This document shows, one piece after another, positions 32,960 through 44,200 of a DNA stretch of 64,000 nt (its first letter is position 1; each line of letters starts with the position of its first letter). The notes beneath the pieces are model-generated. The model made no database searches. It worked only from the letters and a program-made list of their open reading frames with translations, and was not told the origin of the DNA. This DNA comes from Bubalus kerabau (lineage: Eukaryota > Chordata > Mammalia > Artiodactyla > Bovidae). The position numbers were made by a program, and so were the translations under genes. The DNA lies in NCBI RefSeq assembly GCF_029407905.1, contig NW_026577924.1, positions 434,001 to 498,000 on the forward strand, in the 5' to 3' direction.

Positions 32960-33240
32960 AGGGAGAAGGCAATGGCAACCCACTCCAGTACTCTTGCCTG
33001 GAAAATCCCATGGATGGAGGAGCCTGGTAGGCTGCAGGCCATGGGCTGGCTAAGAGTCAGACACGACTGAGCGACTTCACTTTCACTTTTCACTTTCATG
33101 CATTGGAGAAGGAAATGGCAACCCACTCCAGTGTTCTTGCCTGGAGAATCCCAGGGACAGGGGAGTCTGGTGAGCTGCCATCTATGGGGGTCGCACAGGG
33201 TCGGACACGACTGAAGCAACTTAGCAACAGCAGCAGCTCA
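32960..33240 (+). mobile_element. Bov-A2 SINE, sense, full length
   Basis: Two Bov-A monomers (GGAGAAGGCAATGGCAACCC and GGAGAAGGAAATGGCAACCC starts), joined by the TTTCACTTTTCACTTTCATG linker and ending with AACTTAGCAACAGCAGCAGC. Confidence 0.9.
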
Positions 33241-33356
33241 GGAAATGAAAGGCGGGTAGAAATTCTATATACTGTAGCTAGTTTCACTGGGGGCGGGGGG
33301 CTGGGGAACTGTGTCTTGCTCTCTTATGTAGCCATTAGTATCAAAACTGGGACCTT

Positions 33357-33650
33357 GGACTTCCCTAGTGGTCAAGTGGTTAAGAATCCTCCTGCCAGTT
33401 TGATACTGGGGGCACCAGTTTGATCCCTGATCCAGGAAGATCCCACATGCTTCGGGACAGCTAAGCCCAGGTACCATAACTACTGAAGCCTCTATTCCCT
33501 AGAGTCTGTGTTCTGCCACAAGAGAAGCCGCTGCAATGAGAAGCCCGCACACCGCAACTAGAGAGTAGCCCCCACTCACTGCAGCTAGAGAAAGCCCTGC
33601 ACTCAACAGTGAAGACCCAGCACAGCCAAATAAATAAATAAAAAGTTTTA
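33357..33650 (+). mobile_element. CHR-type SINE, sense, full length
   Basis: Head GGACTTCCCTAGTGGTCAAG, the AGAAGCCGCTGCAATGAGAA part and the end CAGCCAAATAAATAAATAAA. Confidence 0.88.
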
Positions 33651-33833
33651 AAGGCACAGGTGATCTTAAAAAAAAAAAAAAAGGAAAGTTATCATAGGTA
33701 TACACTTTAGCCCTTTATCATATTTCACCCGTTTTTACATGTACTCATTTTTGTGTCTGTATATGCACATGTCCATGTATTTTTATTGTCTTTGCATTTG
33801 TATCACATGTATAAGTTCATGTAGCCATCGTGG

Positions 33834-33957
33834 AAATTCCCTGGCAGTCCAGTGGTTAGGATTCTGTGCTTCCACTGCAGGGGGCACGAGTTCAGATCCC
33901 TGGTTGGGGAACTGAGATCCCACAAGACGCCCAGCGTGGCAAAAAGAAAACAAAACA
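33834..33957 (+). repeat. CHR-type SINE, sense, short variant
   Basis: AAATTCCCTGGCAGTCCAGT, GGTTAGGATTCTGTGCTTCC and GGTTGGGGAACTGAGATCCC, then a short A-rich tail. Confidence 0.8.
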
Positions 33958-35195
33958 CCAAAACGATACAGAACTGTTTGTATCACCACATCTTTCTTGT
34001 GCTTCCTTTCTCCCTACCACTCTTTCCTGTTCCCAGGCAACCACTAATTTGTTCTCTGTCCCTCTGATTTTGTCAAGAATGTTGTATAAATAGATTCATA
34101 CAGTGTATAATCTTTTGAGATTGACTTTTTTCGTTTAGCATAATACCTTGAGACCCATCCAAGTTGCTTCATGTACCAGTAGTGACTGTTTTTAATTGCT
34201 GAGTAGTATTCCGTTACAGAGATGTTTTGCAGTTTGTTTAATCATCCACTGAAGGATACTGAGTTGTTTCCAGCTTTTTGCTATTGCAAATAAAGCTGCT
34301 CTGAACATTCATGTACAGGTTTCTGTGCAGACATAAATTTTCCTTTCATGTAAATAAAGGCCCAGGAGTGTGATTGCTGGGTTGCAGGATAAGCATGTAT
34401 TTGAATTTTTAAGAAACTACTCAGCTATTTTCCATAGAAGTTCTACCATTTTACATTCTACCAGCAGTGTACGAGAGACGTATGTTCTCAGCATTCTTAC
34501 CGCCGTTTGGTATTTTCACTATGTTTTATTCAGCTTTTCTCAGATGATGTGATTGATACCTTACATGATTTCAATTTGCATTTCCCTTACGACTAATAGT
34601 ATTGAACATCTTCATGTGCCATTCATGTATCTTCTTTGATAAAATGTCTGTTCATGTCTATTGTTCACTTTCAGTTGAATTGCTTTTTACTTTTGAGCTT
34701 TGAGAGTTCTTTATAGATTCTAGATACAAATCCTTTGTTGGAAATATACTTTGTAAATAGTTTATTCTAGTCTATAGCTTGCTTTTTCAGCCTTTTAAGA
34801 AAGTCTAGGAGACTAGAAGTCTTAAATTTTAACACTGTCCAGTTTACCAAGTGTTTTTCCTTTTAGGGACTGCATTTTTGGTGTCGTTTCTAAGAATTCT
34901 TCAGTGGGTCTGCAAATTCTCTGAAGTTTTATAGCTTTATGTCTCACATTTAAATCTATGATCAATTTTGAGTTAATTTGTAAAAGTGAGTTTCGTTTTT
35001 TTGCCTGTGAATATCCACTAGCTTAAGCACCATTTGTTGGAAAGGCTATCTATCCTTCCACCATTGAACTGCTTTTGCTTCTTCCTCAGAAATCAGTTAT
35101 CTGTCCTTGTATAGATTTATATTTGGGTTCTCTATTCTGTCTTGTTGATCTTTGTGCCTCTTTCACCACCAATACCACAGTGTCTTGATTTTTGG

Positions 35196-35583
35196 AGCGC
35201 CAAAGAATTGATGCTTTTGAACTGTGCTGTTGGAGAAGACTCTTGAGAGTCCCTTGGACTGCAAGGAGATGCAACCAGTCCATTCTAAAGGAGATCAGTC
35301 CTGGGTGTTCTTTGGAAGGAATGATGCTAAAGCTGTAACTCCAATACTTTGGCCACCTCATGCGAAGAGTTGACTCATTGGAAAAGACTCTGAGGCTGGG
35401 AGGGATTGGGGGGCAGGAGGAGATGGGGACCACAGAGGATGAGACGGTTGGATGGCATCAGCAACTCAATGGACATGAGTTTGAGTAAACTCTGGGAGTT
35501 GCTGATGGAAGGGATACCTGGCTTGCTGCAGTCCACGGGGCCTCAAAGAGTTGGACATGACTGAGCAGCTAAACTGAACTGAA
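35196..35583 (+). mobile_element. BovB LINE 3' end, sense
   Basis: From GCGCCAAAGAATTGATGC to the AACTGAACTGAA tail. It carries the BovB C-terminal words on plus (ACTTTGGCCACCTCATGCGA). Confidence 0.9.
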
Positions 35584-35904
35584 TATTAAGTAATCTGGAC
35601 TTCATAGAATTTGTTCGGATTAGTTCTCTGCTGTTTTCTGGAAGAGATTGTGTAGAATTGGTATTCCTTTAAAATTGTTAGATTTTACCAATGAAAGCAT
35701 CAGGCCTGAACATCTTTGTTCAGGAGATTTTAAACTACAAATTCAATTTGTTGAATAGTTACAGGACTGTTCATATTATCAGTTTCATCTTGGGTGAGTT
35801 TGGGCAGTCTGACTTCTGAGGAATTGGTCTACTTCATCTAAATTGTCTGGTTTATATGCATAGAGTTGTTTGTAATATTACTTAGGTATTTTTAACATTT
35901 TTAT

Positions 35905-36182
35905 TGGAAAGTGAAAGTTAGTTTTGGTTGTGCTGGGTTTCCATTGCTGCGTGCAGTCTTTCCCTAGTTGCAGAGTGTGGGGGCTACTCTTGGTTTTAGG
36001 CTTTTCATTGTGGTGGCTTCTCTTGTTGCAGAGCCTGGGCTGCAGAGTGTGTGGGCTTCAGTAGTTGTGGCACATGGGCATGTCACTCTGAAGCATGAGG
36101 GAATTTCCTGGACCAGGGATCGAACCCATGTCCCCTGCATTGGCAGGCAGATTCTTAACCACAGGGCCACTAGGGAAGTCCT
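35905..36182 (-). mobile_element. CHR-type SINE, antisense
   Basis: GGTTGTGCTGGGTTTCCATT through GCAGAGTGTGTGGGCTTCAG to the head complement CAGGGCCACTAGGGAAGTCC near 36160-36180. Confidence 0.85.
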
Positions 36183-36311
36183 TCCTTATTATATTTTTAA
36201 TGTCGGTACAGTCTCTAGTGATACCCTCTTTTTCATTCTTGATATTGGTTAAGTTGTGTTTCTCTGTCGTTTTAAATGATTTGTACTAGAACCTTATCAA
36301 TTGTACTAAAG

Positions 36312-37666
36312 TGCCGGGAGCCGGCATATTGCATATTGAGTGCATATTGCATATTGAGTGCAGCACTTTCCACAGCATCATCTTTCAGGATCTGGAATAG
36401 CTCAACTGGAATTCTATCACTGCCGGGAGCCAGCGTGAGGAATTCCGCCCATGACAAAGGTCATGAGGAAGGAGGCTCGGCATACGCAAAGGCGGGATCG
36501 AGCCTCAGGAGTCCCCCTGGAAATTCTCGAGCATCTACCCCCAAAACCAGAGTCTGCCTACTTTCTGCTTTGTGCTTTCACCCACACCTCTGACTTTATG
36601 GGGGGCTGTCCCCCACTACCTCTCTCTGGAAAAAGAGTTAGCTTACAGCTCCAGTTAATAATTCCTGGGTGTGACAGTGTTTAACCTACAAACTCCTTTG
36701 GAAATCCTCTAGCCTGCCTGAATGGGTTTTTCCGGCCACATGTGATTGTTCAGAGCCTCCCAACTGTGAGAGGCAGGAGATGTTCTAAACTGCCTAAACA
36801 CAGATTCCTTTGAGTAGTTAAAAGATTGATTAGAAATTGTATTGGTGAAGGGTTTTTCACTTGTTGGGCCAATGTTTGCTGCTAAGTCTCCATACTCCTT
36901 ACCTACTGTGTCCTTGGCAGTGTATTGATTGATATAATGGGTGTATAGAAATGTAAAATGCAGCTTTGTCCAATGCTTTTTGGAAGGCTGGTGCCTGACT
37001 TTGGAATAATCACCTTTAGAGAAAAATAAGTTTCTTAAAATGTTAACAGGCCTCCGGGCCAGAAGATGATGTCAATCACCTGAACTTTTGCATATGATAA
37101 GTTTGAAAGCCTGGCTTCGATTAGAACCAGGAACTGCTGTCCTTGCATGACTCCACCCCTTCCCCCATTATCCTCTATGCATAACTTAAGGTATAAAAAC
37201 TACTTTGGAAAATAAAGTGCGGGCCTTGTTCACCAAAACTGGGTCTCCCCATGTCACTCTCTCTTTCAACTTCCGGCTGAGTCTCCATCTGGAGCGCGGA
37301 ACCCGCCATGCTTGCTAATTATGCCTGGGCTTCTAAGATCCGACCGGGGAGGCCTCAGTGTCTCCTCTCCTTCGGGAGAACGGAAGGACGCCTGCGGCCT
37401 CCGTAAGTGGTGCAAACTTCTTGTCTTGAAGTTTTATTGGTCTCCCGCGTAAACCAAGCTACTCAGCCTCTTTTCTCCACTGAATTTTCCTACTGAGCTA
37501 TCCTTATTTCAGCCGCTTTTCTCCACTGAATTTCCTCACTGAGCTATCCTTATTCTATTACCCTTTGTATCCTTAATTAAAGTGTAATTAAGCAGTTGTT
37601 TCCTGACCCTCGCCTACGCCGTCTCTCCTTCGAATACCCTGGATCAGCCGGGGCTGGTCCCCGGCA
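36312..37666 (+). mobile_element. Solo LTR of a ruminant class II endogenous retrovirus
   Basis: Begins TGCCGGGAGCC and ends CCGGCA (TG...CA ends), flanked by the 6-bp duplication CTAAAG at 36306-36311 and 37667-37672, the usual length for class II (ERVK-like) elements. A TATA-like GGTATAAAAAC lies near 37190 and AATAAA at 37211-37216, marking the U3/R boundary region. No internal retroviral genes are present: only one LTR remains after recombination. A BovB fragment is inserted eleven bases from its start. The orientation is inferred from the TATA and AATAAA order. Confidence 0.85.
36323..36420 (-). mobile_element. Antisense BovB internal fragment inserted in the LTR, with 11-bp duplication
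   Basis: Bases 36360-36420 are the complement of a BovB ORF2 internal segment (on minus, GTGATAGAATTCCAGTTGAG onwards). Its left end is extended by two tandem copies of GCATATTGCATATTGAGT (36324-36341, 36342-36359). TGCCGGGAGCC stands on both sides (36312-36322 and 36421-36431), which I read as a target duplication. There is no BovB 3' tail, so this is not a standard BovB 3'-end insertion. Confidence 0.72.
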
Positions 37667-37856
37667 CTAAAGTTTTTAAAGAACCAGCTCTTGGGTTGTG
37701 TGATTTTTTTAAAAAATTGATTTTCTGATTTCAGTGTCATTGAGTTCTCTTCTTTAGTATTTCCTTTCCTTTGCTTGCTTTTGCTTTATTTTGCTCTTTA
37801 TGGTTATTATGAATAACACTGCTCTGTTATGAACAGTCATATGCACATTTTTGCTT

Positions 37857-38741
37857 CAGTTCAGGTCAGTCGCTCAGCCGTGTCCAACTCTCTGCGACCC
37901 CATGGACTGTAGCATGCCAGGCCTCCCTGTCCATCACCAACTGCCAGAGCTTGCTGAAACTTCTGTCCATTTAGTCGGTGATGCCATCCAACCATCTCAT
38001 CCTCTGGCGTCCCCTTCTCCTCCCGTCTTCATTCTTTCCCAGCATCAAGGTCTTTCCCAGTGAGTCAGTTCTTCCCATCAGGTGGCCACAGTATTGGAGT
38101 TTCAGCTTCAGCATCAGTCCTTCCAATGAATATTCAGGACTGATTTCCTTTATGATAGAGTGGTTTGATCTCCTTGCTGTCCAAGGGACTCTCCAGAGTC
38201 TTCTTCAACACCACAGTTCAAAAGCCTCAATTCTTTGGCACTCAGCTTTCTTTATAGTTCAATTCTCACATCCATACATGACTACTGGAAAAACTACAGC
38301 TTTGATGAGACGGACCTTTGTTGGTAAGTAATGTCTCTGCTTTTTAATAAGCCGTCTAAGATGATCATAACTTTTCTTCCAAGGAGCAAGTGTCTTTTAA
38401 TATCATGGTTGCAGTCAGCATCTGCAGTGATTTTGGAGGCCCCCAAAATAGTCTGTCACTGTTTCCATTGTTTTCCTGTCTATTTGCCATGAAGTGGTGG
38501 GACTGGATGCAGTGATCTTAGTTTTCTGAATGTTGAGTTGTAAGCCAACTTTTTCACTCTCCTCTTTGACTTTTCATCCAGAGGCTCTTCGGTCCTTCTT
38601 TGCTTTCTGCCATAAGGGTCGTGTCATCTGCACGTCTGAGGTTATTGATATTTCTCCCAGCAATCTTGATTCCGGCTTGTGTTTTGTCCAGTCTGGCATT
38701 TCACATGATGTACTCTGCATAGAAGTTAAATAAGCAGGATT
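37857..38741 (-). mobile_element. BovB LINE, antisense, with 10-bp target duplication
   Basis: Inverted tail CAGTTCAGGTCAGTCGC, then backwards through the C-terminus to the RT region (near TACTCTGCATAGAAGTTAAA). ATTTTTGCTT flanks it at 37847-37856 and 38742-38751, splitting an older antisense L1. Several small deletions keep it from being coding. Confidence 0.92.
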
Positions 38742-39439
38742 ATTTTTGCTTAGACATGATTTAAAATTATTTGGGGTATATTCCTAGGAGTGGAATTCTG
38801 GATCATGTGGCAGTTTTATGTTTAACTGCTTGAATAGTCACCAGACTGTTCTCCATAGTGGTTGCCTCATTTTACATTCCTATCAGCAAATTTTTTTTTG
38901 TACCTAGTCCAGCAATCTTACTCTCTTATGTCGTCGATAGTTCATTTATATATAATGCGATTGGTGATGTACTTGGGTTAATATCTGCCATCTTATTCTT
39001 CGATTTCAGTTTTTCCAAACTGTTTTTCTTTTTCTCTCTCCTGTCTTGACTTCTTTTGTATTATTGTATTTCTCTCTCTGATTACCTAGTTAGTTGTGCA
39101 TTCTTTTATTGCTTACCCCAGAAATTATGATATGTACTCTTGACTTACAGTATTCTAATACAAATAATAACTATGATCACTCCCCCATTAGTGTTCCTCT
39201 GACCCCTGTCTTTATCATTTTATTATTACACGTAATTATTTTGTATTTTATATGTCTCTTAAGGCATTCTTTTTTGTTTTTACAGAGAATATTCATTTCT
39301 GTTTTCCCACATCTTCCTATTTATTTAGGGGCTTCTAAGAGGCTCAAAGCATTTTATGAAAGAGTTACACATTTCAAAGTTTGTTGATATTTCTAGAAAG
39401 CCATTCACATGTAACATATTCATTAAAAACATGGGGTTT

Positions 39440-39595
39440 ACAGTCCCATCTGTAACACTTTGAGTCTCAGTTTCCTCATGTAAATATAGGGAATAATATG
39501 TTCAATACAGTAATATCTACCTCATAGGTGGCTGTGAAGATTAAATGAGAAAATCAAGTTAAGCCTCTTACTTGAATGCCATACACAAAGAAACA
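39440..39595 (+). repeat. MIR ancient SINE, sense
   Basis: GAGTCTCAGTTTCCTCATGTAAATA, TAATATCTACCTCATAGGTG and GAAGATTAAATGAGAAAATC are the typical MIR core-to-3' words. Confidence 0.75.
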
Positions 39596-40605
39596 TTTCA
39601 TTATTCTGTTGTGGCAAGTACATAATTCCTGAGGTTTAAAAAAGAATTGTTCTTATATTCTGTATTAGAATCATCATTTTGTCTTTTAAACATTGATTTT
39701 TCAAAAGAACATGTTTCCTTTCCTAAAGTTTCCCCCTTCATTTTTTTCTCTTTCATCCATCTAATCCAGTTATCTATGTCCCAAGGAATTTTGATACTAG
39801 AACCTGTGTTTCAATAATAGAAATGTGTTACCGTAATAGAAGCAGCTTAGCCAAGACTGTCAGTTCACCTTAGAGCCATTTGTAGAATTAAAAAAAAAAT
39901 TATTTGTGTAGAAAACAAACAACCCATTATTTCTATTTTCAGCCACAGAAGGCAGCCCATCTGTTGTTTATCTAATCTTGATTCAGAAACATACAAAAAT
40001 AGAACAATAACATCATATCTAACTCATAATTTTAGTTTCATTTTCTGATAACAGTGTTTCCCCTTCACCAGACAATAACAGAAGGACCTGACAGAGGAGC
40101 ACAGAACTAGAGAAACACTGTTTATGTGTTTAAAAGACAAACTAGAGAAGCATTGTTTATGAAAGGACCATAAGGAAATGGGTATGTTTTGCTCTTGCAA
40201 CATTAATGACAGCAAGTAATTCTCTATAAATAGATAGTATATACTACTAATCTTTTTTTTTTCTGCTACTAATCTTTAAAGTTGGGAAGTATCCTGCCTG
40301 TGACTTCCTAGCACCAAACTGATTTTTCCTCAAAATTGTTCAGTGCCTGTAATAGAGGGAAAGAGGGAGAGTTACTGAAAAAATATTCAAAGTCTCTTAT
40401 AGGAAAATATTTTGAAATATTATATTTTAGAAGTATAGACTATTAAATATATTTTAAAAGTATTCATCCTCTTATGTACAGGGTGTAAAATGCTATCAAG
40501 GGGCACTTTTGGATAAATACTTTAAAATATACGAGTCATTTGGCCTGTGTGAAACAGACTAAATAGCCTAAGCCATGAGTTCCGTTTTAGTCTTAACTCA
40601 GATCA
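39596..40605. other. Intergenic, AT-rich, nothing recognised
   Basis: No exon or young mobile element is supported. A short internal repeat (AACTAGAGAAACACTGTTTATG and AACTAGAGAAGCATTGTTTATG, about 40105 and 40140) is the only local structure noted. Confidence 0.4.
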
Positions 40606-40703
40606 ACCGGTGGTGGTGGTGGTGGTGGTCATTCGTTAAGTCGTGTCCGACTCTTTGTGACCCATGAACTGCAGCACGCCAGGCTTCCCTGTCCTTCACC
40701 ATC
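40606..40703 (-). repeat. BovB/Bov-A 3'-end fragment, antisense, with GGT repeat
   Basis: A (GGT)n run at 40609-40629, then TTCGTTAAGTCGTGTCCGAC to CTTCCCTGTCCTTCACC. The GGT run occupies the place of the usual tail. Confidence 0.75.
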
Positions 40704-41040
40704 AAAGAGCCCTGTCTTCGTCTTTTTGGGCTACTGTTGTAAATCCCGTAGACTAGCTGATAAACAACAGAAAGTTGTTTCTTGTAGTCCTGGAGGCTGG
40801 GGAGTCCCAAGATCATCAGCAGGTGCCACGTCTGGTGAGTCATGTTTCCTGGTTCCTAGACTGCCTGCTGCTTCTCCCTGTCCTCGCACCACGGGAGCCC
40901 ATTCCTTCCTGGCCTGACCCCTCCCAGAGTGCCTGCCTCCTAGGATCATCACCACGTGCGGGGTGAAGTTTGAGGGCCCATAAACTGTCAGCCCATTGCA
41001 GTCCCTAAGTATACTCTGCATTACTTCCGTCTTTTGAAAT
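40704..41040 (+). repeat. Old mammalian interspersed repeat, family uncertain
   Basis: TTGGGCTACTGTTGTAAATC, AACAACAGAAAGTTGTTTCTTGTAGTCCTGGAGGCTGGG (in parts) and TTTCCTGGTTCCTAGACTGC follow a word order seen in a common ancient mammalian repeat. I do not assign the family. Confidence 0.5.
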
Positions 41041-41323
41041 AATTCGAGCTTTCCTAATAGCCCAATACATGTTCTTTTTGTTTTATGTTCGTTGGGCTCT
41101 TGAAAATAATATGTATCAGTGGGAATGCAGTGTTCCGTGTGTATCAGTTACATCAGGTTTGTCACTCATGTAATTCAGATTCCAGTAGCCACCTTGAATA
41201 AAAGCAGAAGTAGGTGAAATTACCTGTAATATATTTTATTTTAACACACCCCAAATATTATCATTTCAGTGTGTAATCAACATGATAAAACCTAATGAAG
41301 TAGTTCACGTTCTTTTTTTCATG

Positions 41324-41819
41324 CTAAGTCTTTTTTTTTTTAATTTTTTTTTAATTTTTAAACTTTACATAATTGTATTAGTTTTGCCAAATATCAAAAT
41401 GAATCCGCCACAGGTATACATGTGTTCCCCATCCTGAACCCTCCTCCCTCCTCCCTCCCCATTCCATCCCTCTGGGTCGTCCCAGTGCCCCAGCCCCAAG
41501 CATCCAGTATCGTGCATCGAACCTGGACTGGCAACTCGTTTCATACATGATATTTTACATGTTTCAATGCCATTCTCCCAAATCTTCCCACCCTCTCCCT
41601 CTCTCACAGAGTCCTTAAGACTGTTCTATACATCAGTGTCTCTTTTGCTGTCTCGTACACAGGGTTATTGTTACCATCTTTCTAAATTCCATATATATGC
41701 GTTAGTATACTGTATTGGTGTTTTTCTTTCTGGCTTACTTCACTCTGTATAATAGGCTCCAGTTTCATCCACCTCATTAGAACTGATTCAAATGTATTCT
41801 TTTTAATGGCTGAGTCTTT
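41324..41819 (-). mobile_element. L1 LINE 3' end, antisense, probable target duplication
   Basis: T-rich tail at 41331-41350, then the same L1 3'UTR words as at 15.2 and 16.5 kb, here longest (to GGCTCCAGTTTCATCCACCT). CTAAGTCTTT (41324-41333) and CTGAGTCTTT (41810-41819) flank it. Confidence 0.88.
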
Positions 41820-43032
41820 AAAATCCAGTGTGTGTTTCAGGCTTGCAGCGCATCTCATTGTAGAGCCAGCCGCATTTCAGGTACTTCATGGCTGCAGGTG
41901 ACTACATACCAGGGGGCCCAGTTCCACGAGAGATGTGTCTTTAACGTCTCCCACTGGGATTATGAACTCGGCTGTTTCTCCTTTTCTATTTCTGTCAGTT
42001 TTTATGTATTGATATTTTGAGGTTATGTTATTAGGTACATTCAAGTTTAGAATCCTCATCTTCTTGCTAGACTGAACTTGTATCAGTATGAGATGTTCTT
42101 TTTTATTGCTAGTAATGCTTCTTTCTTTAGACACTATTTGACAGTGATATTGCCACGTCAGTGTTCTGTCCGTGTTAGCCTGGGTATCTTTTACTTTCAC
42201 CTGTCTAAAAGACCTTCCATCTTAACACATACCTCTGAATAGTGTATAGTTTTCACTGGAATCAGTTTGAGTATTGGCTGTGTTTATAATGTTGATATTT
42301 CAGTGTGTAGACACCATGTTGCTGCGTGTTTTCTGTTTGTCCCACCTAGTGTGTGTTCTTTGCTCTTGCCTTCTGTTAGAAGTATGAAGTGTTTCTCTAG
42401 TTCTGTGCTCCTCTGCCAGGTTGTTGGGTGCACATTTGCAGACACAGCGTGTGTTTTACATTCAAGTCTAGCTTAGTACTCTTACTGCCTCCCTGACACG
42501 ACTGTTTCCTCCTTGTCACTGTCACACTTTAAACTGTTAGATATATTTTTGGCGTTAACATCATTGTTTTGTAGAGTTAGTATTTACCCTCACAGTTACC
42601 TCATTGTTGGTCTTTACTTGTTTTTTATATTTCCGTCAGGGACTACTTTTCTTTTTCCCAAAGCACTGCCTGAATATTTTTTTTTTAGTTCCTGTGTGTG
42701 GGTGATGAGTTGTCTCATTTCCATTTGCCCTAGAAGTCTCTATTTTGCTTTCACTTTAGAAGAGAGTTTTTGTTGGAAATAGAATTCCAGGTTGGTGGTT
42801 ATTTGTTTTTCAGCATTTTACAGATGCCAGTCCATTATCTTCTAACTTCCTTATTCTTGGAAAGTCAGCTCTCAGTGTTGTTGTGCCGTTAAAAGCCACA
42901 CCCTTTTTCCTCTGAGCGCTTGAACATTTTCTTCTAGCCTTAGGCACCCACAGAGCTGCTGAAACCAATGTGTGGTTTTCATTTTTGACTCAATGGTCTG
43001 ATTCTTGAACCAGCTCTTGCCACTGTCCCTGT
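41820..43032 (-). mobile_element. Probable old L1 LINE, antisense, degraded
   Basis: AT-rich antisense L1-like wording (GTTGATATTTCAGTGTGTAG, GATGCCAGTCCATTATCTTC, AGAATTCCAGGTTGGTGG) continues beyond the next BovB to about 44.2 kb. No gene is recognised. Confidence 0.5.
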
Positions 43033-43756
43033 CAGTCAGTTCAGTCGCTCCACGTCTGACCCGTTGCAACCCCATGGACTGCAGCACGCCAGGCTTCCCT
43101 GTCCATCACCAACTCCTGGAGCTTGCTCAAGCTCATGTCCATCGAGTCAGTGATGCCATCCAACCAGCTCACCCTCTGTCGTCCCCTTCTCCTCCTGCCT
43201 TCAGTCTTCCCCATCATCAGGTTCTTTTCCAATGAGTCAGTTCTTTGCATCAGGTGGCCAAAGTATTGGAGCTTCAGCATCAGTCTTTCCAATGAATATT
43301 CAGGATTGATTTGCATTAAGATTGACTGACTGATTGGATCTCCTAGTAGTCCACAGGGCTGTCAAGAGTCTTCTCCAACTCCCCAGTTCAGAAGCATCGA
43401 TTCTTTGGCGTTCAGCCTTCTTCATGGGCCAACTCTCACATCCATACATGACTACTGGAAAAACCATAGCTTTGACTAAATGAACCTTTGTTGGCAGAGT
43501 AATGTCTCTGCTTTTTAATATGCTGTCTAGGTTTGTCATAGGTTTCCTTGCGAGGAGCAAGCATCTTTTAATTTCACCATCTGCAGTAATTTCGGAGCCC
43601 AAGAAAATAAAGTGTGCCACTGTTTGCACTGTTTCCCCGTTTATTTGCCATGAAGTGATGGGGCCGGATGCTATTATCTTCATTTTTTGAATGTTGAGTT
43701 TTATGCCAGCTTTTTCACACTCACCTTTCACTTTCATTAAGAGGCTCTTTAGTTTC
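43033..43756 (-). mobile_element. BovB LINE, antisense
   Basis: Inverted tail CAGTCAGTTCAGTCGCTCC, then backwards to the region just before the YADD motif (TAAGAGGCTCTTTAG). On minus it gives a long open frame (43300-43845) of BovB C-terminal protein with several small gaps. Confidence 0.9.
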
Positions 43757-44200
43757 AACCCCTGGAGGCATTTCTTATTCCCCTTTCTGTCTTTTCTCCA
43801 CCATGAGGGCCCCCATTTATAGTTTTTAACAACATAGTTTAACAACAGACTCCTTCAATACATTCTATCCTTTTTCCCTCGTATATATATATTGTAACCG
43901 ATCCGTCCTTCAGTTCACTGATCCTCTCTTCAGCTACGTCCAATCTGATGTTAAGCCCAGAGACTGAGTTCTTAAATTCAGTCACTGTTATTGTAAAGTT
44001 CTAGATTGGTTTTGATTCTCAGAAATTTTCCCTTTTGTCAAGTATATTTTTGAACAGGTGACATTTGCATCTGATACCTCTAGCATGCCTCTGATATGCT
44101 GATACATATCTCATACCTCTGGATCTGGTTCAGTTCTTTTCCTCTTGGTCCTGTTTGTTGTTACACCCTCTTTTGCTTTTTTGGTTGCATGTTGGACATT
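43757..44200. other. AT-rich tail of the old L1 region
   Basis: Continuation of the degraded antisense L1-like DNA. A TATATATA run is at about 43884. This is the last AT-rich stretch before the composition change. Confidence 0.4.

Larger units (their letters stand above)
33700..39390 (-). mobile_element. Old L1 LINE, antisense, broken up by later insertions
   Basis: L1 sequence reads antisense in order across this span: 3'-side words near 34020-34400 (CAGGCAACCACTAATTTGTT, TGCTGAGTAGTATTCCG, GCAAATAAAGCTGCTCTGAAC), ORF2-like antisense at 35585-35900 and 37672-37846 (AAAGAACCAGCTCTTGGG), and a further piece at 38752-38890. It is interrupted by a CHR SINE (33834), a BovB end (35196), a CHR SINE (35905), a solo LTR (36312) and another BovB (37857). 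More than one old L1 may be involved. Confidence 0.6.
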
